Notes: generated from the letters alone by a model not told the origin. A DNA stretch of 64,000 bases from an uncultured Sphingomonadaceae bacterium (GCA_947258815.1 CAMYJW010000005.1:1-64000); one strand, 5' to 3'; counted from the first letter of the stretch, positions 15,208 through 24,589 are shown. Numbers and translations: made by a program.

Positions 15208-16560
15208 ATGCGCCTGATTGCACATATCGCCGGAGCGCTTGCAGCGCTGCTGCTGGCCGTCCAGCCCGTCGCCGCGCAATCGATTTTGCGCGACGCGGAA
15301 ACCGAAGCGCTGCTTGACGATATGGCCGCGCCGCTGATCAAGGCGGCAGGGCTTGAGCCGGAAAATGTCGATATCGTGCTGATCAACGACCCCTCGGTCA
15401 ACGCGTTCGTTGCGGGGGGGCAGGCAGTCTATATTCACAGCGGGCTGATCAACGAGGCAGAAACCGCCAACGAAGTGCAAGGCGTTATCGCGCACGAACT
15501 GGGCCATGTCGCGGGCGGACACGCCGTGCTGAACCATGGCGCCAAGGCTGCAACCAACATCAGCCTGCTTTCGCTGCTGCTCGGCGCGGCGGCGGCGGCG
15601 GCAGGGGGCGGCGAAGCGGCATTGGGCGTGCTGATGGCAGGCCAGCAAGCCGCAATGGGCAAGTTTCTGGCGTTCAACCGATCGCAGGAAGCGTCGGCGG
15701 ACGCTGCGGGCGCGCAATACCTTTCAACCGCCGGCATCACGGGCAAAGGCTCAATCGCGTTCTTCAAGAAGCTGCAGAACCTTGAGTATCGCTATGGCTA
15801 CTATCCGCGCGAGGGCGACGAATATGGCCGCACACACCCGATGACCCAGGACCGGATCACAACGCTGAGCGATACGTACGAAAAGGATCCTGCCTGGGAA
15901 ACACCCAGCGATCCCGAAATCGAACAGCGCTTCAGACGCGCCAAGGCAAAACTGTTCGGCTATCTTGCGAAACCCGCCGACACATTGCGAACCTATCCTG
16001 AATACATGACCGATGTTCCGGCCCGCTATGCGCGTGCCTATGCATTTCACAAGGATGCCAGACTGGCGGAAGCCACCGCGCAGGCAGACAGTTTGCTGCG
16101 CGATGAGCCTGAGAATCCCTATTTTCTGGAACTCAAAGGCCAGATCCTGCTGGAATCGGGCCAACCCGAAGCCGCGCTTGCCTCGCTGCGCCACGCCACC
16201 GACCTCACCGGAAACCAGCCATTGATCGCCACGCTTTTCGGGCACGCGTTGATCGCCACAGAAGAGCGCGAGAATTTCATCGAAGCGGAAAAAGTGCTGA
16301 AAGCGGCCGTCGCGCGGGATCGGCTCAATCCATTTGCGTGGTATCAACTGGGTGTCGTCTATGCCAACAATGGAGACATCGCCCGCGCCCGCCTCGCCAG
16401 CGCCGAGCAACAAGTGCTCTCGCGCAGGATGGGAATGGCGCTGCATAGCGCCAGGGCAGCCGAAGCCGCACTGCCCAAAGGCTCTCCAGACTGGTTGAGG
16501 GCACAGGATATTGCCCTGCAGGCCGAAGCCGAGATTGAACGCCGGAAAAAGAAGAAGTAA
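15208..16560 (+). CDS. Periplasmic M48-family metalloprotease with TPR region (BepA-like)
   Basis: ATG 15208 gives 450 aa with a signal peptide (MRLIAHIAGALAALLLAV...AAAQ region, about 1-23). The zinc motif HELGH (H96-H100) and a downstream QEASADAAGAQY helix carrying the third ligand (about E161) define peptidase family M48. Residues about 280-430 contain TPR-like helical repeats. This is the layout of E. coli BepA, which degrades or assembles outer membrane proteins. The start 15130 would put 26 extra residues before the signal peptide and is rejected. It is followed after 9 nt by a DsbA-like gene, so both may serve envelope protein quality control. Confidence 0.9.
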   Translation: MRLIAHIAGALAALLLAVQPVAAQSILRDAETEALLDDMAAPLIKAAGLEPENVDIVLINDPSVNAFVAGGQAVYIHSGLINEAETANEVQGVIAHELGHVAGGHAVLNHGAKAATNISLLSLLLGAAAAAAGGGEAALGVLMAGQQAAMGKFLAFNRSQEASADAAGAQYLSTAGITGKGSIAFFKKLQNLEYRYGYYPREGDEYGRTHPMTQDRITTLSDTYEKDPAWETPSDPEIEQRFRRAKAKLFGYLAKPADTLRTYPEYMTDVPARYARAYAFHKDARLAEATAQADSLLRDEPENPYFLELKGQILLESGQPEAALASLRHATDLTGNQPLIATLFGHALIATEERENFIEAEKVLKAAVARDRLNPFAWYQLGVVYANNGDIARARLASAEQQVLSRRMGMALHSARAAEAALPKGSPDWLRAQDIALQAEAEIERRKKKK

Positions 16561-16569
16561 GCGCAGATT

Positions 16570-17331
16570 ATGGAAAATAGCGGAACAGGCGGTGCCAACC
16601 GCACATTGTTGCTTGGCCTTGGGGCCGTGCTTGTCATTCTCGCTGGCGTGGGGGGCTGGTTTGTCTCGAAGGCCGCGTCCGACCCTGCGGCATCGCTGTC
16701 ATCGGGTGACCGGGCAGCGATCGAAGTGGTCGTGCGCGATTACATTCTCGAGAATCCCGAAATCATTCCCGAAGCGATGGAAGCACTCCAGCGCAAGGAA
16801 GGCAGCGAAGCGTTGGCAAGCGTCAGGACCGAGGCGGAAACGCCATTCCCTGGCGCTGTGCTTGGCAATCCGAATGGCACCGTCACGCTTATCGAATTTA
16901 CCGATTTTGCCTGCGGCTATTGCCGGCAGAGCGTGGACCATGTGCGAACTTTGCTGGCGAACCGGCCAGAGCTGCGCATTGTCGTTCGCGAACTGCCGAT
17001 TCTGAGCGAGCAGAGCGCCGCCGCCGCGCGCATGGCGCTTGCCGCGGCAGAGCAGGGCAAATACGCCGAATTTCACTACGCGATGTTCGATGCGGGCCGC
17101 CCCGGCCCCGCAACAATCGAAGCGGCGGCTAAAACCGCTGGCCTGGACCTTGCGAAGGCACGGGCAGCCGCGCAGAGCGACCGGATTAAAGCGGAACTGG
17201 GCAAGAACATGGACGTCGCGCGTCAGCTTGGATTTAACGGAACACCCAGCTGGATTGTCGGCGATGAGCTGATCTCGGGCGCGGTGGGTGTTGATGCGCT
17301 GGCCGAAGCGATCGACCGGGCGCAAAGCTGA
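16570..17331 (+). CDS. DsbA-family thiol-disulfide oxidoreductase
   Basis: A 253-aa protein with an N-terminal membrane anchor (about 12-34), a helical segment (DRAAIEVVVRDYILENPEII), then a DsbA-like thioredoxin domain. The active site is C115-G-Y-C118 (FTDFACGYCRQ), and the cis-Pro loop is NGTPSWIVGD. It acts in the periplasm, oxidising or isomerising disulfides (DsbA/ScsC-like). It lies 9 nt after the M48 protease gene and is probably co-transcribed. Confidence 0.92.
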   Translation: MENSGTGGANRTLLLGLGAVLVILAGVGGWFVSKAASDPAASLSSGDRAAIEVVVRDYILENPEIIPEAMEALQRKEGSEALASVRTEAETPFPGAVLGNPNGTVTLIEFTDFACGYCRQSVDHVRTLLANRPELRIVVRELPILSEQSAAAARMALAAAEQGKYAEFHYAMFDAGRPGPATIEAAAKTAGLDLAKARAAAQSDRIKAELGKNMDVARQLGFNGTPSWIVGDELISGAVGVDALAEAIDRAQS

Positions 17332-17413
17332 GCAGACAGCCGCGCCGGGCGCGGGCACCAGCCGTTTTCGCAAACGGATTCCCGCAAGAGCCGATTTAGG
17401 CTAAACTGTCGCC

Positions 17414-18580
17414 ATGGCCGTTTTGCCCATCCAGCCCAACCCGTTCTTCGCGAACAAGAATCAGGCTTTCTGGCGTCTCCAGTTCGCCGGTTGGGGCGGC
17501 GCAATGCTGCTGCGCGCTATGTCGGCCATCGCCAACGATCAGCCACCCGCGTTTCTGGTTCTGGTCCTCATCGCCACGATCACCGGGTTTTCGATCTCGC
17601 TGGTTCTGGCAGTGATCTATCGCCAGCTGATCAGCATTGGCAGACGCCCGCTGGTTACCTGGGGCTTCACCGCCCTGATCCTGCCGTTCGCGGTTGGCCT
17701 TCATGCGTTTATCGATGCGTGGATCATCGCGCTTTACCGCACCGAAAGCGATGCCAGCTTTACCCAGCTGTTCCTGGGCGTGTTCTATCTGGATGCAACG
17801 CTGCTTGGCGCATGGTCGGCGCTGTATTACGCGATCAACTTTTTCATTCAGGTGGAAGAACAGAACGATCAGCTGATCCGGCTTGAAACCCAGGCGACAA
17901 GCGCGCAACTGGCGATGCTGCGCTATCAGCTCAATCCGCACTTTCTGTTCAACACACTCAATTCGATATCGACGCTTGTGCTGCTGAAACAGACCGAGCC
18001 GGCAAACGCGATGCTCAGCCGGCTATCCTCTTTCCTGCGCTACACGCTTATCAACAAACCTTCGGCCAGAGTGACCGTCGCGCAGGAAATCGAAACGCTT
18101 AAACTCTATCTGGATATCGAACGGATGCGCTTCGAAGACCGGCTGCGCACCAGCTTTAAAATCGAAAACGGCACGCAAAAGGCACTTCTGCCCTCGCTGC
18201 TGCTTCAGCCGCTGGTCGAAAACGCCATCAAGTATGCTGTCAGCGCGCAGGAAAGCGGCGCCGAAATCCGCATCGAAACGCAGCTTGTCGGGCAGAGGCT
18301 TCGGATCACCGTCTCTGACACCGGCCCCGGCTTGAAAAGCAAGATCACAGACCACAGGCTGTCTGGCGTGACATTCGATGGAGGCGAACCGGTATCGACC
18401 GGCGTGGGCCTGGCCAATATCCGCGAGCGGCTTGAGCAGGCCTACGGCGAGAGCCATCAGTTCGAAACCGTTGAGCCTGAAGGGGGCGGCTTTGCCGTTG
18501 TGATAGAAATCCCGTATGAACCACAGGAGCGCATGGAACAGAATCCTGAATTGCCGCCGATCGCCGCTGCAGCCGAATAG
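17414..18580 (+). CDS. LytS/YehU-type sensor histidine kinase
   Basis: A 388-aa kinase. About four transmembrane helices (residues 20-140) are followed by the His_kinase (PF06580) phosphoacceptor motif LRYQLNPHFLFNTLNSI (H176) and a HATPase domain with LVENAIKYAV (N box), VSDTGPGL and GVGLANIRERL. No extracellular sensor domain is seen, so the signal may be within the membrane. The cognate LytTR regulator follows 47 nt downstream. Confidence 0.93.
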   Translation: MAVLPIQPNPFFANKNQAFWRLQFAGWGGAMLLRAMSAIANDQPPAFLVLVLIATITGFSISLVLAVIYRQLISIGRRPLVTWGFTALILPFAVGLHAFIDAWIIALYRTESDASFTQLFLGVFYLDATLLGAWSALYYAINFFIQVEEQNDQLIRLETQATSAQLAMLRYQLNPHFLFNTLNSISTLVLLKQTEPANAMLSRLSSFLRYTLINKPSARVTVAQEIETLKLYLDIERMRFEDRLRTSFKIENGTQKALLPSLLLQPLVENAIKYAVSAQESGAEIRIETQLVGQRLRITVSDTGPGLKSKITDHRLSGVTFDGGEPVSTGVGLANIRERLEQAYGESHQFETVEPEGGGFAVVIEIPYEPQERMEQNPELPPIAAAAE

Positions 18581-18627
18581 GCTGACATCAGCGCAACAAC
18601 TGAATTCATGCAGAGCGAGAACCGCGT

Positions 18628-19425
18628 ATGAGCATTCGAGCCATTATAGTCGATGATGAAAAACTGGCCGTTCAGGGCTTGCAACTTCGCCTTGAAAAAT
18701 ACGCCGACGTTGAAATTATCGACACTTGCCTCAACGGGCGCGAAGCGATCCGCAAGATCAAGACTGAAAAGCCGGACCTGGTTTTTCTCGACATCCAGAT
18801 GCCCGGTTTTGACGGGTTCAGCGTTGTCAAAGGCGTGATGGAGATCGAACCGCCACTGTTCGTGTTCGTAACCGCCTATCAGGAACACGCCGTGCGCGCG
18901 TTTGAAGCAAATGCCGTCAATTACCTGATGAAGCCGGTTGAGGAAGACAGGCTGGCCGATACGCTTGAACGCGTCCGCGTCAGGCTGGCGGAAAAGCGTT
19001 CGGCGGAAGAGGCGGAGAAACTGAAAGCCGTGCTCGCCGAAGTCGCGCCCGATGCAATGGATGCGATCCCCGACGAAACCGAAGGCGCCACGCAGCGCTA
19101 TGAAAAGCTTATCAACATCAAGGATCGCGGGCAGATTTTCCGCATCGATGTCGATACCATCGAACATATCGAGGCGGCGGGCGATTACATGTGTATTCGC
19201 ACGGCCGACAATTCGCTGATTCTGCGCGAAACGATGAAGGATCTGGAACGTCGGCTCGATCCGCGCATGTTCCAGCGCGTTCATCGCTCTACCATCGTCA
19301 ATCTCGATCTGGTGCGTCAGGTAAAACCGCACACCAATGGCGAATGCTTCCTGATTCTGGAATCGGGCGCACAAGTGAAGGTTTCGCGCAGCTACCGCGA
19401 TGTGATTGCGCGTTTCGTGCATTAA
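18628..19425 (+). CDS. LytTR-family response regulator
   Basis: A 265-aa regulator. The receiver domain has DDE (residues 9-11), phosphoacceptor D55 in VFLDIQMPG, T81 in FVTAYQ and K103 in YLMKPVEE. A LytTR DNA-binding domain follows (about 155-262: IEHIEAAGDYMCIRTADNSL, then MFQRVHRSTIVNLDLV). It pairs with the upstream LytS-type kinase. Targets are unknown. A structured element lies 7 nt after its stop codon. Confidence 0.95.
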   Translation: MSIRAIIVDDEKLAVQGLQLRLEKYADVEIIDTCLNGREAIRKIKTEKPDLVFLDIQMPGFDGFSVVKGVMEIEPPLFVFVTAYQEHAVRAFEANAVNYLMKPVEEDRLADTLERVRVRLAEKRSAEEAEKLKAVLAEVAPDAMDAIPDETEGATQRYEKLINIKDRGQIFRIDVDTIEHIEAAGDYMCIRTADNSLILRETMKDLERRLDPRMFQRVHRSTIVNLDLVRQVKPHTNGECFLILESGAQVKVSRSYRDVIARFVH

Positions 19426-19432
19426 TTTTTTG

Positions 19433-19660
19433 GGCCTCAGGCGCCGGCGGGGCCATCCGGCCCCTTAGGCTTTCCTCGCGCCTCGCGGCGCTGCGGGCGG
19501 CCGGTCGGCCTTGCGGTCCGCTGATCGCGGACCGGACTTGCGCGAACCGCATGCCTGGAATGGACCGAGCTGCGACCAGCAGCTCGCAAGCGCGACTGCG
19601 CGCCCGAGCTTATGCGAGGAAAGCCAAGCGCGCGGATGCGCGCGCCCGGCGCTTGAGGCC
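19433..19660 (+). other. Nested inverted-repeat element, candidate structured RNA or MITE-like sequence
   Basis: The outer arms 19433-19447 and 19646-19660 pair at 14 of 15 positions (GGCCTCAGGCGCCGG). Inside them 19468-19479 and 19614-19625 pair perfectly over 12 bp (GGCTTTCCTCGC). Further hairpins are GGGGCC-atcc-GGCCCC (19449-19464), GGTCCGC/GCGGACC (19515-19533), GAGCTGC/GCAGCTC (19567-19585) and GCGCGC/GCGCGC (19628-19645). The result is one multibranched fold of 228 nt filling the gap between the LytTR gene and nadC. The same symmetry could be a cruciform DNA element. No matching named RNA family comes to mind. Confidence 0.6.
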
Positions 19661-19687
19661 AAAGCAAAAAAAGTCCAAACGAACCCG

Positions 19688-20551
19688 ATGAGCGACTTTA
19701 CTTTAACCGGCTTCGATCTCGATGCCTTTGTCAGTTCCACACTGGCCGAAGATCTGGGCGTCGGCCTGCCCGGCGGCGGGCGCGATGTGACATCCGAAAG
19801 CGTCATTGGCGCAGGCGACAGGTTTTCGGGCGTGATGGACGCGCGCCATGCGATGACCGTTGCCGGATTGCCGATCGCCGCCGCGTTCTTCCGCAAGCTT
19901 GAACCGGATATGGACATCGCCATCCTTGTCGAGGAAGGCGCGCGCGTCGCGCCGGGTGCAGATCTCATGCGGCTGACCGGCAACGCACGGGCCATGCTGA
20001 CGGCAGAGCGCAGCGCGCTTAACACCGTGCAACACTTGTCCGGCATCGCCTCGATGGCGCGCACTTATGTCGATGCGATGGGAAACACGAAGGCGGTTCT
20101 GCTCGACACGCGCAAAACCATCCCAGGCCTGCGTCATCTTGAAAAATACGCCACCCGGATGGGCGGCGCGCAGAACCACCGCATGGGCCTGTGGGACGCG
20201 GCGATGATCAAAGACAACCATGTGCTGGTCGCGGGCGGGGTCGGCGAAGCGGTGAAACGCGCGCGCGATGCCGGTGTCGCCAAAATCATTTGCGAAGTTG
20301 ACCGGATCGACCAGATCGAACCCGCGCTGGCCGCTGGCGCACATCATTTGCTGCTGGATAACATGGGGCCAGATACATTGCGCGAAGCTGTCGCACTGGT
20401 TGCAGGCCGGGTGCCTTGTGAGGCATCGGGCGGTGTCAATCTGGAGACGATCGGCCCGATCGCGGCAACCGGGGTCGATTTCGTTTCAGTCGGGCGGCTG
20501 ACGCAAAGCGCACCAGCTGCCGACATCGGCCTTGATTTTAAACCGCTGTGA
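19688..20551 (+). CDS. nadC: Nicotinate-nucleotide pyrophosphorylase (carboxylating)
   Basis: A 287-aa QPRTase, which converts quinolinate plus PRPP to nicotinate mononucleotide, CO2 and PPi in de novo NAD synthesis. Family motifs: LAEDLGVG...GRDVTSE, NTVQHLSGIAS, LDTRKTIPGLRHLEKYA (PRPP/quinolinate site), GGAQNHRMGLWDAAMIKDNH, and EASGGVNLETIG near the end. ATG 19688 is chosen; a longer frame runs back to 19511 but lies inside the structured element. The stop overlaps the next gene by 4 nt (GTGA). Confidence 0.96.
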   Translation: MSDFTLTGFDLDAFVSSTLAEDLGVGLPGGGRDVTSESVIGAGDRFSGVMDARHAMTVAGLPIAAAFFRKLEPDMDIAILVEEGARVAPGADLMRLTGNARAMLTAERSALNTVQHLSGIASMARTYVDAMGNTKAVLLDTRKTIPGLRHLEKYATRMGGAQNHRMGLWDAAMIKDNHVLVAGGVGEAVKRARDAGVAKIICEVDRIDQIEPALAAGAHHLLLDNMGPDTLREAVALVAGRVPCEASGGVNLETIGPIAATGVDFVSVGRLTQSAPAADIGLDFKPL

Positions 20552-21339
20552 GAAATCCCTGCTCGCGCAATACCCGTTGGCCGCGCCGATATGCGCCTGT
20601 CGGCAGGCCCCCCAAAGGCGCGTGGGCGCGTTTGCAAGCCGCTGTTGGCAGCGCGCTGATTCTCGCAGCGCTCATGTTTCCGATGTTCGCGCACGCCCAG
20701 GCCTATCAATGCGCGGTGCCGGGCCGGATCGAAGCCCCACCGGTCCAGAAACCCAAAGGCCCGGTGCGGCGAACCGCAGTGGGGCGCTATACGCTTGCCG
20801 CAAGCTGGTCGCCCGAATATTGCAAGGCGAACGGTCGGCGCAGCCCGATGCAGTGTTCCGGGCGCAACGGGCGGTTCGGCTTTATCCTGCACGGCCTGTG
20901 GCCCGAATCGCGCAGCGGCCCGCCGCCACAGTGGTGCGCCGTCAGGCCAACGCCATCGCCCCAGCTCCTGCGCCGCCATTTGTGCATGACGCCATCCGCC
21001 CGCCTGCTGGCACACGAATGGGCCAAACACGGCAGCTGCATGACCAAACGGCCCGCCACCTATTTCAAGGTCGCCGCCATTTTGTGGGATTCGATCCGCT
21101 GGCCCGATGCGGATTATCTTTCACGCAAGGATGATCTGACGGCGGGCGATCTGCGCAAGGCATTCGTCCGGCTCAACCCGGACTGGCGCGAAAGCCAGAT
21201 CGGCATTCGCTCCAGCCGCACCGGGTGGCTGCGCGAAGTCCAGCTTTGCTACGATCGCTCATTCCTGCCCGCCGACTGTCCGCGCCGCACTTATGGCGCG
21301 CGTGACACGGCACGGCTGAAAATCTGGCGGGGTTTATAG
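20548..21339 (+). CDS. Ribonuclease T2 family protein (secreted)
   Basis: The start is GTG 20548, overlapping the nadC stop by 4 nt, which implies translational coupling. The 263-aa product has a long basic N-region, then a signal-type hydrophobic stretch (SALILAALMFPMFAHAQA, about 35-52). Both conserved active-site segments of the T2 family are present: FILHGLWPE (CAS I) and HEWAKHGSC (CAS II). Cys residues near the C-terminus suggest disulfides. Expected activity: non-specific RNA cleavage in the periplasm or outside the cell. An alternative start further in is possible because the n-region is unusually long. Confidence 0.9.
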   Translation: MRNPCSRNTRWPRRYAPVGRPPKGAWARLQAAVGSALILAALMFPMFAHAQAYQCAVPGRIEAPPVQKPKGPVRRTAVGRYTLAASWSPEYCKANGRRSPMQCSGRNGRFGFILHGLWPESRSGPPPQWCAVRPTPSPQLLRRHLCMTPSARLLAHEWAKHGSCMTKRPATYFKVAAILWDSIRWPDADYLSRKDDLTAGDLRKAFVRLNPDWRESQIGIRSSRTGWLREVQLCYDRSFLPADCPRRTYGARDTARLKIWRGL

Positions 21340-21387
21340 GGTTCTTGTCTGTCCGGCGGGTGTCAGGCGTCGGGTGTCAGCCGCCGC

Positions 21388-21846
21388 CTATCGCCGCGCC
21401 TGAAAGAACGCCCGCAACAGGTCACCCGCTTCCGATTCGCCCATGCCGGTATAGATTTCGGGCCGGTGCAGGCACTGTTCCTGCTCAAACACCCGCGCAC
21501 CATGTTCTACCGCACCGCCTTTGGAATCGGCTGCGGCGTAATACAACCGGTCGATTCGCGCATGGGCAATCGCGCCGGCACACATCGCACACGGCTCAAG
21601 CGTCACCCACAACTCGCAGCCATCGAGCCGTTCGGAGCCGATCTTTTCTGCCGCCATGCGAATCGCCGTGATTTCGGCATGGGCAGTCGGATCGTGAAGC
21701 GTGCGCGGTGCGTTGTGCGCAGCCGCTATCACCGCGCCTTCACGCATCACAACCGCGCCAACCGGCACTTCGCCGCCCGCAGCGGCCCGGCGCGCCTGTT
21801 CAAGCGCCATTGCCATCGGTTCGGGAAGAGGCCAGCGTGTCATCAT
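21388..21846 (-). CDS. tadA: tRNA adenosine(34) deaminase TadA
   Basis: ATG 21846 (MMTRWPLPEPM) gives 152 aa, the normal size; the longer frame to 22044 runs under rpmB. Zinc and catalytic residues are seen in HAEITAIRMA and TLEPCAMCAGAI. The enzyme makes inosine at the wobble position of tRNA-Arg(ACG). It is divergent from rpmB with 138 nt between the start codons. Confidence 0.95.
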   Translation of the reverse strand: MMTRWPLPEPMAMALEQARRAAAGGEVPVGAVVMREGAVIAAAHNAPRTLHDPTAHAEITAIRMAAEKIGSERLDGCELWVTLEPCAMCAGAIAHARIDRLYYAAADSKGGAVEHGARVFEQEQCLHRPEIYTGMGESEAGDLLRAFFQARR

Positions 21847-21984
21847 CGCAGGCGCTATACGGGGCTGGCCTTGCGCGCAACTTTGGTGGCCCGATGCCCC
21901 GGCTTTGCTTGACCTTTGCGGGGTGAATCGGTAATGGCGCGCCTTCCCGTAAAACGGCAACGATTTTTCAAGCGAGTAAAAACC

Positions 21985-22275
21985 ATGTCCCGCATCTGCG
22001 AACTGACAGGCAAAGGCCGCCTGACCGGTTGTAACGTCAGCCACGCCAACAACCGCACAAAGCGCGTTTTTCTGCCCAACCTGCAGAATGTTACGCTGAT
22101 GTCCGAAACGCTGGACCGCAGCTATAAATTCCGTGTTTCAACCCACGGCCTGCGTTCGGTCGAACACAATGGCGGGCTGGACAACTGGCTGCTGAAAACG
22201 GCTGACGACAAGCTGAGCGCGCGCGCACTTAAAGTGAAGCGCGAACTGAAGAAAATCCAGAAAGCCGCAGCCTGA
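21985..22275 (+). CDS. rpmB: 50S ribosomal protein L28
   Basis: A 96-aa protein beginning [20 protein letters not shown] with the usual L28 pattern [16 protein letters not shown] and [11 protein letters not shown] 21985 is preferred over the upstream 21916 start because L28 begins at MSRxC in this group. A hairpin terminator follows. Confidence 0.97.
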   Translation: MSRICELTGKGRLTGCNVSHANNRTKRVFLPNLQNVTLMSETLDRSYKFRVSTHGLRSVEHNGGLDNWLLKTADDKLSARALKVKRELKKIQKAAA

Positions 22276-22312
22276 ACGCTTCAGGCCGACTGGCGACTGT
22301 TCATGCATCGGA

Positions 22313-22345
22313 AAAAAGGCGTGCGGGCTGACCGCGCGCCTTTTC
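22313..22345 (+). terminator. Rho-independent terminator after rpmB
   Basis: AAGGCGTGCGG-gctga-CCGCGCGCCTT (one G-T pair) is followed by TTCC and preceded by a run of A, so it may also serve the convergent gene on the minus strand. Confidence 0.7.
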
Positions 22346-22383
22346 CTGTTTGCGCGGAATAAGCCATTCCTTCGTCCGGCCCC

Positions 22384-23385
22384 TCAGCGCAGGCTTCGAG
22401 GATCCACCGTCAGTTTCCAGAGCAGCGTTTGCTGATACAGCGCCCGATTGTCGTCCGAGATCAGCCAGACAACAAGCCTGCCATCGTCACCCGGCTCGAT
22501 CGCCAGCCCTTCGAAATTGTCGACCGGCAGGCTGGATGAAAGCTTTGCCACTTCCTTTACACGCCATGTCTTGCCCGGACGGATTTCATCGGGATCGCCG
22601 ATTGCGATACGTCCGGCGAATCGCGCGGGCAGCGGCCACAACAATCTCCGAAAAAGGATCATCACCCGGCCATCGGGCATAAGCGCCGCGTCGGTCGGCC
22701 TGAAACCTTCCGGCCCGGACATGGCGAAGTGCTTTGCGTCGCGGTCTTCCACGGGATCGCGGTCGAACAACAGCGCGACATGGCGGCGTCGCTCAAACAG
22801 TCCGTCGAACGATTCGCGCAACGCGATGAACCTGCCGTTCTCAAGGCGCAGAAAAGTCTCCGGGCCTGAATTTCCACTCCACTTGAACAACTTGGGAGGA
22901 ACGGCCACTCCGTTGATGGCAAAGTTGCCATCGCGATAATTGAACCGCAGAATGGCATTGATGTTCTCAACCGCGGTCCAGATCGTCGATGTATCAGGGT
23001 CGTAAGCCGCCGCCTCGATATCGCGCCACGACTTTCCCCGGTAGTGCGAGGAGAAGACACGGGTGGGTTCCAGATCTGAAAGCACCGGGCCGGGCAGGCG
23101 CATGCGAAGCGAATTGCCCTGATCGCTGAATGCAAGAAGTTCGCCGCCCTCATGCGTGACAAGCAACGCCGAATATCCGCCGAACAGGTGATGGCGACTT
23201 TCCAGTTTCCAGACCTTTTCCAGCACAAACGGCCCGAGATGCGGCATCTGCCTGTCTTGCGCGGGGACTTGCAGTTCGCTGGCCGCAATCGCGCCGTGAA
23301 GCTGGCGCTCGGAGGGAACGACGCGCCACCATGTGCCCGGAGCCAGTCCCAGAACGACGATCAGCAAGGCAATAAAGCGGTACAC
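22384..23385 (-). CDS. Esterase-like activity of phytase family protein (secreted)
   Basis: A 333-aa protein with an N-terminal hydrophobic segment (RFIALLIVVLGLAPG, about 3-17) and a beta-propeller-like body. It has the family pattern FGGYSALLVTHEGGELLAFS, then WRDIEAAAYDPDTSTIWTAV, and GLAIEPGDDGRLVVWLISDD near the end (PF13449-type, named for esterase-like activity of a phytase). The true substrate is unknown. It follows the M23 gene by 38 nt on the same strand and may end that operon. Confidence 0.85.
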   Translation of the reverse strand: MYRFIALLIVVLGLAPGTWWRVVPSERQLHGAIAASELQVPAQDRQMPHLGPFVLEKVWKLESRHHLFGGYSALLVTHEGGELLAFSDQGNSLRMRLPGPVLSDLEPTRVFSSHYRGKSWRDIEAAAYDPDTSTIWTAVENINAILRFNYRDGNFAINGVAVPPKLFKWSGNSGPETFLRLENGRFIALRESFDGLFERRRHVALLFDRDPVEDRDAKHFAMSGPEGFRPTDAALMPDGRVMILFRRLLWPLPARFAGRIAIGDPDEIRPGKTWRVKEVAKLSSSLPVDNFEGLAIEPGDDGRLVVWLISDDNRALYQQTLLWKLTVDPRSLR

Positions 23386-23423
23386 GCCGCGCAGATAGCC
23401 GAACCGCCGCCCCGCGCAATGGC

Positions 23424-24383
23424 TTACTGCATCGGACCCGTCAGCAAAATGGGATCAATGCGGGATTTGCGCCACTTCATCCCCCAGTGAAGATGCGGCC
23501 CCGTTGCCCGGCCCGTGCTGCCGATGCGGCCGATCACCTGGCCTTGTTTCACCCGATCGCCCTTGCGCACAAGCAGTTCCGAGCAGTGCAGGAACGCGCT
23601 GTTAAGGCCCGCCCCGTGATCGATCATCAGCAACCTGCCTTCAAGCGTGAAGGGCGTGTGCGCCGCCAGAATCACAACGCCGTCAGCGGGCGCGACGAAT
23701 GGTGTGCCGCTGCCGCCCGTCGCGATATCAATGCCTGAATGATAGCTCCCCGGCTCCCCGCGATAGATGCGCTGCGAACCGAAACGGCCTGAAATCCGGC
23801 CTCGAACCGGCCAGATGAAATCCTGCTGCCAGCCCGCGCTTCCCGTATCGAGCGAACGCGCGGCATTGATCTGCGCAAGCTCCGGGCGGCGCAGACGCAT
23901 GAATGCCTCGGTCGGCCCGCCCCGACGACGCGCGACATTGACGCGCTCTATCTTCCACGCACGCGGTGATACGGCCACCTCATGCGATATCGTTCCGCCG
24001 CTCTCCAGCCGGGCAACAAGCGTTGCCGTTGTGCCTGCGTTGCGATCGAACGCCGCGAAAAAGCCGCCTTCATCGTCCATTTCAACCCGCGCACCATCAA
24101 GCGTCAGCGTCGTCGCTCCGCCCGGCGCGATTCCCCTGATCCAGCCGCCTTGAGTCAACTCACCTGAAACGGAAAACACCGCAGGCCGCGAAGGCAAAGG
24201 CGAAGGTGGGGGTGGGGGCGGGGGCAGTGGCAAAGCCGGTTCAGGCGATGGCGCGGATGCCGATGCAGGCGCACGGGCCGGGCCCGTATCAGACACATCG
24301 TCACGCGCAGAACCGGGCGTGCAGCTTGCCGCGGCAAGCGCGAACGCGGCGGCCATCAGCGTCAGCACCGAACGTGCCGTCAC
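23424..24383 (-). CDS. M23-family (LytM) metallopeptidase, predicted lipoprotein
   Basis: A 319-aa protein. The signal peptide ends in a lipobox (ALAAASC, C21), followed by a proline-rich linker (about 43-68, a run of P). The C-terminal LytM domain has HSGIDIATG, VVILAAHTP and TGPHLHWGMKW, the M23 zinc ligands. Expected role: peptidoglycan cleavage or amidase activation at the outer membrane. It begins 2 nt after the DUF2093 gene. Confidence 0.93.
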   Translation of the reverse strand: MTARSVLTLMAAAFALAAASCTPGSARDDVSDTGPARAPASASAPSPEPALPLPPPPPPPSPLPSRPAVFSVSGELTQGGWIRGIAPGGATTLTLDGARVEMDDEGGFFAAFDRNAGTTATLVARLESGGTISHEVAVSPRAWKIERVNVARRRGGPTEAFMRLRRPELAQINAARSLDTGSAGWQQDFIWPVRGRISGRFGSQRIYRGEPGSYHSGIDIATGGSGTPFVAPADGVVILAAHTPFTLEGRLLMIDHGAGLNSAFLHCSELLVRKGDRVKQGQVIGRIGSTGRATGPHLHWGMKWRKSRIDPILLTGPMQ

Positions 24384-24385
24384 GC

Positions 24386-24589
24386 TCAGGCCTCATCCAT
24401 CAGATGGCGCGTGGCGATCGCGGCGCTGGCATAAGGCTCCTGCCGGTCAACACACCAGTACCGCAGCGCTTCAAGCGCAATGGCTTCGCCGGTAACGGCA
24501 CAGTTCACATGTTTTCCCGCAGTGATAACGCGAAACCCGTTGGGGCCATATTGCAGCGTCGCGGGGCGATCGGGCGATGACATCAGCAT
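24386..24589 (-). CDS. DUF2093-domain protein
   Basis: A 67-aa protein matching DUF2093: LQYGPNGFRVITAGKHVNCA, then VTGEAIALEALRYWCVDRQE. The family is alphaproteobacterial, uncharacterised and usually found next to xseA, as here (27 nt after xseA, 2 nt before the M23 gene). Confidence 0.9.
   Translation of the reverse strand: MLMSSPDRPATLQYGPNGFRVITAGKHVNCAVTGEAIALEALRYWCVDRQEPYASAAIATRHLMDEA

Noticed and set aside
18457..19422. Minus-strand frame of 321 aa opposite the LytTR regulator
   Set aside because: Antisense to a response regulator with all catalytic residues; not protein-like.
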